From the NCBI GenBank assembly GCA_002424545.1, contig DIKL01000063.1:1-12694 (forward strand): a stretch of 12,694 bases of DNA, in the 5' to 3' direction. Positions 7,340 to 12,694 of the stretch are shown here, one piece after another. A program made the position numbers and the translations under genes. Position 1 is the first letter of the stretch, and every line of letters begins with the position of its first letter. The stretch comes from Syntrophaceae bacterium UBA5619 (lineage in GTDB: Bacteria; Desulfobacterota; Syntrophia; Syntrophales; UBA5619). Under the pieces are notes generated by a model, which was not told the origin of the DNA, made no database searches, and worked only from the letters and a program-made list of their open reading frames with translations.

Positions 7340-7671
7340 TGGAAATCTGGGAGAATCGACAGGGAAACGTCGTCATCCTGGCGGTGCACGGCAAGCTCGA
7401 CGCCTCGACCTCATCGCTCTTCGAAGAGAGGGTGCTGCCGCTGCTGGAGGGGGGCGAGAAGAACTTTCTGATCGATTTTGCCCATTTGGAATACATCAGC
7501 AGCGCGGCCCTCCGGCGCCTGCTGCTGCTGGCCAAGGGCGCGAACCGGGCCGGCGGCAAGGTGGTCCTCGTATCCCTGTCGAGGCCGATCCGGGAGATCT
7601 TCGACATGGCCGGTTTTACCCAGATATTCCCCATATATGCCTCCGCGGAAGAGGCACTGCGTTCGTTCTGA
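7339..7671 (+). CDS. STAS-domain anti-anti-sigma-type protein (RsbV/SpoIIAA-like)
   Basis: A 110-residue single STAS domain. The phospho-acceptor loop is visible in HLEYISSAALRRLL (49-62). Ser54/Ser55 occupy the position of the serine that RsbW/SpoIIAB-type kinases phosphorylate and SpoIIE-type phosphatases dephosphorylate. The usual Asp before the serines is Ile53 and the following Gly is Ala56. This Ala is common in non-Bacillus members. It starts at the TGATG overlap with the phosphatase stop, with AAGGAG at 7325-7330, so the two are translationally coupled. The permease gene follows after 20 bases. In known partner switching the dephosphorylated STAS protein binds a GHKL-kinase-like partner. 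Here the only candidate in sight is the C-terminal domain of the permease. Confidence 0.92.
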   Translation: MEIWENRQGNVVILAVHGKLDASTSSLFEERVLPLLEGGEKNFLIDFAHLEYISSAALRRLLLLAKGANRAGGKVVLVSLSRPIREIFDMAGFTQIFPIYASAEEALRSF

Positions 7672-7691
7672 GAGAAACAGGGAAGAATGTT

Positions 7692-9401
7692 ATGCCTCAG
7701 AAACCCTCCAATCTGCTTTTCGGCGTCGATGAAAGTCCGGGCTGGATCGCCCTGATCCTTCTGGGGTTCCAGCACATCTCCGTGATGTCGATCGCCTTCA
7801 TCTTTCCGGTCGTGATCGTGGAGGCCATCGGGGGCGATCCCTCGCAGGCGCGCGACTTGATCGGTATGGCGATGCTGGCCACGGGGGTGGGCACGATCCT
7901 TCAGGGGCTCCATCGAGGTCCCGTCGGGTCCGGCTATCTGTGCCCGCTGGTCAACGGCCCCGCCTTTCTCTCCGCATCGCTGCTGGCGGGAAAGACGGGC
8001 GGGCTGAGCCTGATCTTCGGGATGACGGCCGCCGCGGGCTGCTTCGAGGCCGTCTTCTCCCGCTTTTTGGCGAGAATGCGCGCCGTTTTCCCCGCCGAGG
8101 TCACCGGCACCATCGTGATGATGGTGGGGATCGAGATCATTCCCATCGCCGTCGAGAAATTTCTGGGGGTCGACAAGGCCCATTCCATTGCCGATCCGAG
8201 GGCCGTACTGGTTGCCGTCATTACGCTGGCCGCCATGGCCGGCTTCAACGTCTGGGGTGCCGGAAAGCTTCGCCTTTACTCGGTCCTGTTGGGGATGATC
8301 GTCGGTTACGCCGCGGCCTTTTTCGCCGGCGTCTTGACCCCCCAGCAGATCCGGACCATGCTCGGGGCGCCGCTCTTTTCACCCCCGGCGATGGGCCATT
8401 ACGGACTCTCCTTCAACTCGGCGCTCCTGGTCCCTTTTCTCGTGGCCGCCCTCTCTTCGGCGCTCAAGACGATGGGGGACGTCACGACGTGCCAGAAGAT
8501 CAACGATACGCAGTGGAAGAGGCCCGACATGGTGAACATCAGCCGCGGGGTTCTGGCCTGCGCGGCGGGGAATCTCTTTTCCGGGCTTCTGGGCGCCCTG
8601 GGGCAGTCCGTATCGTCCAGCAACATCGGCATCTCCATCGCCACCGGGGCGACGAGCCGCCGGATCGCCTACAGCACCGGGGCCATCCTGATCCTGCTGG
8701 CCTTTTTCCCGAAGCTCTCCTCCATCTTTGTCATCATGCCGACGCCGATCATGGGGGCCTCGCTGATCTTTGCCGTGAGCTTCATGATCCTCGCCGGCAT
8801 CCAGATCATCATGTCGCGGATGATCGACTCCCGGAAAACCTTCGTCATCGGCATTTCCCTCATCTTCGGCCTCAGCGTCGATTTTGCGCCGGGACTCTAC
8901 CGGGAGGTTCATCCCTGGATCCAGCCGGTCTTCGCCTCCTCCCTCTCGCTGGCCACGATCTGCGCCGTCGTTCTGAACCTCTTCTTCCGGATCGGGATCG
9001 CCAAATCGGCGACCTTGAATCTGACGCCGGGGGTGGATCCGTCGGACAGGATCTACCAGTTCATGGACCAGCGGGGACGGCTCTGGGGGGCGCGGGGCGA
9101 GGTGATCGGCAAGGCGATGGGGGCGATGAACGAGTTTTTCGAGGCGGCTGTGGAAAATGATTTGACCCCCGAGCCCATCGCGATGAAGGTCCGGTTTGAC
9201 GAGTTTAACCTCGATGTGGAGATGACCTACCGCGGAGCGCCGATCGAACTGCCTTCCGTCAGGCCGGACGCCCAAGAACTGCTTTCCGACGAACGGGCGC
9301 CCCTGAGGCTTGCCGGATACATGATCCGCAGCCTGTCCGACCGTGCCGAGGTCCAATCCGCCGAAGGCCGGACCAGCATCCGGCTCCACCTCGTCCATTA
9401 G
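7692..9401 (+). CDS. NCS2-family (xanthine/uracil-type) permease with degenerate RsbW-like C-terminal domain
   Basis: A 569-residue protein. Residues 15-435 are a polytopic membrane domain of the nucleobase-ascorbate/NCS2 family. Q27-H28 in TM1 (GFQHISVM) and N311-I-G (SSSNIGISIATG) match family signatures. The usual TM8 glutamate before the GD is Lys259 here (ALKTMGD). Residues 450-569 are an extra cytoplasmic domain. A helix AMGAMNEFFEAAVEND (476-490), beta strands at 496-512, and LRLAGYMIRSLSDRAEVQSA (538-557) followed by EGRTSIRLHL follow the order and spacing of the RsbW/GHKL anti-sigma kinase fold. The N-box Asn, the G1 Asp and the G2 glycines appear replaced, so ATP binding is doubtful. 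The domain assignment is mine, by eye. The gene is the last of the phosphatase-STAS-permease operon. The transported substrate is uncertain. Confidence 0.88.
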   Translation: MPQKPSNLLFGVDESPGWIALILLGFQHISVMSIAFIFPVVIVEAIGGDPSQARDLIGMAMLATGVGTILQGLHRGPVGSGYLCPLVNGPAFLSASLLAGKTGGLSLIFGMTAAAGCFEAVFSRFLARMRAVFPAEVTGTIVMMVGIEIIPIAVEKFLGVDKAHSIADPRAVLVAVITLAAMAGFNVWGAGKLRLYSVLLGMIVGYAAAFFAGVLTPQQIRTMLGAPLFSPPAMGHYGLSFNSALLVPFLVAALSSALKTMGDVTTCQKINDTQWKRPDMVNISRGVLACAAGNLFSGLLGALGQSVSSSNIGISIATGATSRRIAYSTGAILILLAFFPKLSSIFVIMPTPIMGASLIFAVSFMILAGIQIIMSRMIDSRKTFVIGISLIFGLSVDFAPGLYREVHPWIQPVFASSLSLATICAVVLNLFFRIGIAKSATLNLTPGVDPSDRIYQFMDQRGRLWGARGEVIGKAMGAMNEFFEAAVENDLTPEPIAMKVRFDEFNLDVEMTYRGAPIELPSVRPDAQELLSDERAPLRLAGYMIRSLSDRAEVQSAEGRTSIRLHLVH

Positions 9402-9458
9402 GCCGGATACTTTTTAACCATCCGGAGAGGATTGTGTATAAAAAGCATCCGGCCTTTT
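9401..9458 (+). terminator. Probable Rho-independent terminator after the permease operon
   Basis: GGCCGGATACTTTTT (9401-9415) pairs with AAAAAGCATCCGGCC (9440-9454) at 14 of 15 positions across a 24-base loop, and TTTT follows (9455-9458). The stem begins on the last base of the permease stop codon. The T-tract is short and the loop long, so termination efficiency is uncertain. Confidence 0.55.
9414..9442 (+). promoter_or_regulatory. Candidate promoter of the export operon
   Basis: TTAACC (9414-9419, 4 of 6 to the -35 consensus), 17 bases, then TATAAA (9437-9442, 5 of 6 to the -10 consensus). It lies inside the terminator-like inverted repeat, so the two calls share sequence. Transcription would begin near 9450. 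Confidence 0.3.
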
Positions 9459-9585
9459 CGGTAGAAGAAAGAAGGGGTGGAAGTCAATCTTCATGATTTC
9501 GGATAGATACGTCTTCTCCGGTGATGGCATGCTGCTTGCAAATTCCGAGACAGTCCAGAACATTAAGCGGGTGATGGGATCCGAT

Positions 9586-10866
9586 ATGAAAAGATTTCTG
9601 TTGTTCGTCGTCTGTTTGGGGGCCTGTCTCTGGCCGCTCCCGGCGTCGGCAGCCGGAGCGGAAGAGACGATCCGCAAGGGAGAAACCTTGGATCTTCCGC
9701 GCTGCATTGCCATCGCGCTTTCGAGACATCCCGACATCCGGGCGGCCGCCGGCAGCCTGAGGGCCGGGGAAAGCCGGATCGGCCAAGCCCGCGCCGGTTA
9801 TTATCCGCAGGTGAACGGATCGGCCGGGTACAGCCGAACGGATCCGACAACTTCCGCGGGAGAGGTTTACGACAGCTACTCCTCCAGGGTCTCTCTGAGC
9901 CAGAATCTCTACGACTTCGGCAAGACCGCCACGCAGGTCAAGATCCAGGAGTTCAACCGGGATTCCACCCGTTCGGAGTTGGAGTACATTCGCACCCAGG
10001 TGAGTTTCGGGGTCAAGCAGGCCTACTTCGAACTTCTCCGGGCCGGTCGGAACCGGGACGTCTCCCGGGAAATGGTGGGACAGTTTCAGCATCATCTCGA
10101 TCAGGCGTCGGCTTTTTTCGAGGTCGGCACGAAACCGAAATTCGACGTGACCAAGGCCGAGGTCGATCTTTCCAACGCGAAGCTGAATCTCATCAAGGCC
10201 GAAAACGCCTTCCGGCTGGCCCGGGTAGCGCTGAACAGCGCTATGGGATTGCCGGAGGCGCCGGATTACGACGTTGCGGATCAGCTCTCCTCTCGGCTGG
10301 TGGAGGTCGATCTGGATGAGACCATCCGCAAGGCCTATGATCGCCGGTCGGATTTGAAGGCGATCGCCGAAATGCGAAGATCGCTGGAACAGAGCATCGA
10401 ACTCGCCCGGAAGAGTGATTATCCGACCATTGCGGGCAATGCCGGCTACGGTTGGGGCGGAGGAAGCTTTCCGCTGGATCAGGGCTGGAGTTTCGGCGCC
10501 GAGGTCAGCGTCCCGCTGTTCAGCGGATTTTCGACGAAGTACAAGGTGGCGGAAGCCCAGGCCAATCTGGATGTCCTGACGGCCAATGAGGCCTTTCTGC
10601 GACAGACCATCGATCAGGATGTCCGGAAGGCGTGGCTGAACCTGCGAGAGGCGGCGGAACGGGGCGTGGCGGCGGAGCTGATTGTCCGTCAGGTCATGGA
10701 GAACCTGGAGCTGGCCAACGGACGCTACGCCGCGGGGGTCGGCAGCCCCATCGAGGTGACCGATGCCCTCGTGGCGACAAGCAATGCGAAAACGGCTCAA
10801 ATATCGGCACTTTACGATTATAAGCTGGCGCAGTCCAGCCTGGAGAAGGCGGCGGGGGCACCATGA
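9586..10866 (+). CDS. TolC-family outer-membrane efflux protein
   Basis: A 426-residue outer-membrane factor that would form the trimeric exit duct of a tripartite exporter. From the ATG at 9586 it has a clear Sec signal peptide: MKR, a hydrophobic core, then PLPASA with likely cleavage after residue 22. A possible lipobox LGAC at residues 11-14 is an alternative, but the core would then be very short. Two TolC/OEP repeats follow, with typical words YYPQVNGSAGYS and SLSQNLYDFGKTAT in the first and VSVPLFSGFSTKYKVAEAQANL in the second. Length is usual for the family. The frame is open to an ATG at 9493, but those 31 extra residues would bury the signal peptide, so I chose 9586. Its stop overlaps the adaptor's ATG (ATGA at 10863-10866). 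Confidence 0.92.
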   Translation: MKRFLLFVVCLGACLWPLPASAAGAEETIRKGETLDLPRCIAIALSRHPDIRAAAGSLRAGESRIGQARAGYYPQVNGSAGYSRTDPTTSAGEVYDSYSSRVSLSQNLYDFGKTATQVKIQEFNRDSTRSELEYIRTQVSFGVKQAYFELLRAGRNRDVSREMVGQFQHHLDQASAFFEVGTKPKFDVTKAEVDLSNAKLNLIKAENAFRLARVALNSAMGLPEAPDYDVADQLSSRLVEVDLDETIRKAYDRRSDLKAIAEMRRSLEQSIELARKSDYPTIAGNAGYGWGGGSFPLDQGWSFGAEVSVPLFSGFSTKYKVAEAQANLDVLTANEAFLRQTIDQDVRKAWLNLREAAERGVAAELIVRQVMENLELANGRYAAGVGSPIEVTDALVATSNAKTAQISALYDYKLAQSSLEKAAGAP

Positions 10867-12233
10867 AGAAGATCCTGGTTGCAGTTGTTTTGACGGTTGT
10901 TCTGGCGCTGGGCGGTTTTTACTTCCTGAAGGGCAAGGGAAACGGGGTCCAGTTCAAGACGGTGAAGGTGTCCCGGGGGGAGATTCGGGCGACGGTCACC
11001 GCTACGGGACAGGTGAGCGCGGTGACAACCGTGCTGGTGGGAACCCAGGTTTCGGGGACGGTCAAGCAGCTCTTCGCGGACTACAATTCCCAGGTCAAAA
11101 AAGGGCAACTGCTGGCGCAGATCGATCCGGCGCTTTCCGAGGCGAAGGTGGCGCAAACCCGGGCCAATTTGCAGGCGGCCGTGGCCAATGTGGAAAAAGC
11201 GGAGGCTACGCTGAAGGATGCCGAACGGACGCTGGAGCGAAATCGGACCCTTTTCGCCAGGAATTTCATTGCCCGAAGCGATCTGGATACGGCCGACACC
11301 AACCGGCTCTCGGCGCTGGCCCAGTTGAATGTGGCGAAGGCGCAGGTGGAACAGCAGAGGGCGGCCCTGAAGCAGGAGGAAACCAACCTGAACTATACCC
11401 GCATCCTTTCGCCGGTGGACGGGATCGTCATTTCCCGGAATGTGGATATCGGACAAACGGTGGCCGCGAGCTTTCAGACGCCGACCCTCTTCAGTATCGC
11501 CCAGGATCTCACCCGCATGCAGATCGACACCAACGTGGACGAGGCGGACATCGGAAAAGTCAAGGTGGGACAATCGGTCCAATTCAACGTCGACGCCTAC
11601 CCGGACCACACATTTTCCGGGAAGGTGTCGGAGATCCGGAATGCGCCCACAACGATCCAGAACGTCGTCACCTATAGCGTCATCGTCAAGGTGGCCAATC
11701 CGGAGCTGAAGCTGAAACCCGGCATGACGGCCAATGTCTCCATCGTCACGGCCGTGGAGAGAAACGTTCTTACCATTCCCAATGCCGCCCTGCGTTTCAA
11801 ATGGCAGCCGTCCGGCAATGCCACGGCTGCCGTTGCCGCGCCGCAACAGGCGGGTGGGCGCCCCGGCGAAGCAGCCACCGGTGACGGTTTCCGGCAGGGG
11901 GAGCCTCAAAGGAGACCGGTGGTGACCGCGGATGGGACCGCCGGCGCAAGACAACCGCCGGGAGAACGCAGAGGCCATGTGGCGACCGGTACGGGAAAAT
12001 CGGCAGATTCCGGCCGCCCGGAGGGGAACCGTTCAGGAAGCCTGACGGCAAAGCAGGGGGTTTGGGTGCTCGACGGCCGGACGCCGCGCCGGGTGCCCAT
12101 CGCCGTGGGGATCAGCGACGGGAGCAGCACCGCTGTCCTCGCCGGGGAGTTCCGGGAGGGGGATGCGGTGATCATCGAAGCGACGGGGACGAAGAAGGAC
12201 GCTTCGCAAAACCGCGGGCCGAGATTCTTCTGA
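10863..12233 (+). CDS. MacA/HlyD-type periplasmic adaptor subunit with low-complexity insert
   Basis: A 456-residue membrane-fusion protein linking an inner-membrane exporter to the TolC-like protein. An N-terminal membrane anchor spans residues 4-22. A lipoyl/barrel-sandwich half is at 35-90 (VSGTVKQL...[13 protein letters not shown]). A coiled-coil hairpin at about 91-175 contains the usual heptad helices. The second lipoyl half ([20 protein letters not shown]) is at 181-200, a beta-barrel at 205-295, and a membrane-proximal region follows. Between RFKWQPSG (311-318) and GVWVLDG (399-405) there is an insert of roughly 80 residues rich in Gly, Ala, Pro, Arg and Gln, which MacA-type proteins normally lack or have much shorter. 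It is coupled to the TolC-family gene by ATGA and followed after 10 bases by the ABC ATPase gene. Confidence 0.92.
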   Translation: MKKILVAVVLTVVLALGGFYFLKGKGNGVQFKTVKVSRGEIRATVTATGQVSAVTTVLVGTQVSGTVKQLFADYNSQVKKGQLLAQIDPALSEAKVAQTRANLQAAVANVEKAEATLKDAERTLERNRTLFARNFIARSDLDTADTNRLSALAQLNVAKAQVEQQRAALKQEETNLNYTRILSPVDGIVISRNVDIGQTVAASFQTPTLFSIAQDLTRMQIDTNVDEADIGKVKVGQSVQFNVDAYPDHTFSGKVSEIRNAPTTIQNVVTYSVIVKVANPELKLKPGMTANVSIVTAVERNVLTIPNAALRFKWQPSGNATAAVAAPQQAGGRPGEAATGDGFRQGEPQRRPVVTADGTAGARQPPGERRGHVATGTGKSADSGRPEGNRSGSLTAKQGVWVLDGRTPRRVPIAVGISDGSSTAVLAGEFREGDAVIIEATGTKKDASQNRGPRFF

Positions 12234-12243
12234 TGAGAGCATC

Positions 12244-12694
12244 ATGGCATTGATCGAGACACGGAACTTGACGAAGGTCTACGAATTGGGGGAGGGAACC
12301 GTCCGCGCCCTCGATGGCGTATCCCTGTCGGTGGACCACGGGGAGTTTGTAGCCATCATGGGCCCTTCGGGTTCGGGAAAATCCACGTTCATGAACCTGA
12401 TCGGCTGCCTCGATGTGCCGACCGGCGGGCAATACCTGCTGGACGGAATGGATGTGAGCGACCGCGACCGGGACGAACTGGCCGAAATCCGCAACAAGAA
12501 GATCGGGTTCGTTTTCCAGGGGTTCAATCTGCTTCCGCGCACCACGGCGCTGGAGAACGTGGAATTGCCGATGCTCTACGACGGGTGCGCCCCCGGGGAG
12601 CGCCGGCAGCGGGCGAGGGAGGCCCTGAGGACGATGGGCCTGGAGGGACGGGAGCACCACCACCCGAAACAGCTCTCCGGCGGTCAACAGCAGC
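12244..12694 (+). CDS. ABC transporter ATPase, MacB/LolD type (partial, 3' end outside window)
   Basis: The first 150 residues of an ABC nucleotide-binding domain; the right edge of the window cuts it. Walker A is GPSGSGKST at 40-48, the Q-loop is [20 protein letters not shown] at 90-109 with Q92, and the signature LSGGQ is at 144-148 just before the cut. The text around the Q-loop and the early [13 protein letters not shown] segment are typical of MacB/LolD/FtsE-like ATPases that power tripartite export or mechanotransmission. Whether it is fused to a permease (MacB, about 650 residues) or separate (about 230 residues) cannot be seen. Position after TolC- and MacA-like genes supports a MacAB-TolC-like exporter of antibiotics, peptides or siderophore-like molecules. 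The ribosome-binding site is weak (GAG at 12235-12237). Confidence 0.92.
   Translation, partial: MALIETRNLTKVYELGEGTVRALDGVSLSVDHGEFVAIMGPSGSGKSTFMNLIGCLDVPTGGQYLLDGMDVSDRDRDELAEIRNKKIGFVFQGFNLLPRTTALENVELPMLYDGCAPGERRQRAREALRTMGLEGREHHHPKQLSGGQQQ

Noticed and set aside
7940..9160. 406-codon open frame on the plus strand
   Set aside because: Same region as the permease in another frame. It is Arg/Gly/His-rich without hydrophobic segments or motifs, while the permease frame shows clear transmembrane segments.
9493..9585. 31-residue N-terminal extension of the TolC-family protein
   Set aside because: It would place a polar stretch before the signal peptide. The ATG at 9586 gives a normal Sec signal peptide.
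9484..10800. 438-codon open frame on the minus strand
   Set aside because: Opposite the TolC-family gene, with no motif and shadow-like composition.
1..12694. CRISPR arrays, tRNA or rRNA genes, integrases and transposases
   Set aside because: I saw no evenly spaced direct repeats, no tRNA-like cloverleaf and no mobile-element gene. The only repeats are the two palindromic elements.

Overview
The window is GC-rich (coding parts look about 60% GC by eye). Every gene I can support lies on the + strand: nine complete genes and one cut by the right edge. The gene content suggests a strictly anaerobic, Gram-negative, didermal bacterium. A pair of oxygen-sensitive 2-hydroxyacyl-CoA dehydratase / benzoyl-CoA reductase-type proteins points to anaerobic acyl-CoA chemistry, and a TolC/MacA/MacB-type exporter requires an outer membrane. 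A deltaproteobacterial (Desulfobacterota, for example Syntrophales-like) origin is my best guess; it is inferred, not proven.

Left part (1-5802): a 5' non-coding stretch with a plausible sigma-70 promoter leads to an acyl-CoA synthetase (323-2038). Two dehydratase-family subunits follow (2197-3321 and 3425-4663), then an M20 metallopeptidase whose start overlaps the preceding stop (4660-5802). The two larger gaps here carry palindromic elements that share words and look like one REP-type repeat family. A workable reading is that a carboxylic acid, perhaps released from an amino-acid conjugate by the peptidase, is activated to a CoA thioester and then dehydrated or reduced. The ATP-dependent activator such enzymes need is not in the window.

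Middle part (5924-9401): a tight operon encodes a membrane-anchored SpoIIE/RsbU-type PP2C phosphatase with a 5TM LytS-like sensor, a single-domain STAS anti-anti-sigma-type protein, and an NCS2 (xanthine/uracil-type) permease. The permease has a C-terminal extension of about 120 residues that resembles an RsbW-like GHKL kinase domain with its ATP-binding boxes degraded. Phosphatase, STAS protein and RsbW-like fold are the three parts of a partner-switching module, here apparently wired to a transporter instead of a sigma factor. This is the most unusual content of the window. An inverted repeat with a short T-tract closes the operon.

Right part (9401-12694): an export operon begins, with a TolC-family outer-membrane protein, a MacA/HlyD-type periplasmic adaptor carrying an odd low-complexity insert of about 80 residues, and the start of a MacB/LolD-type ABC ATPase that runs off the window.
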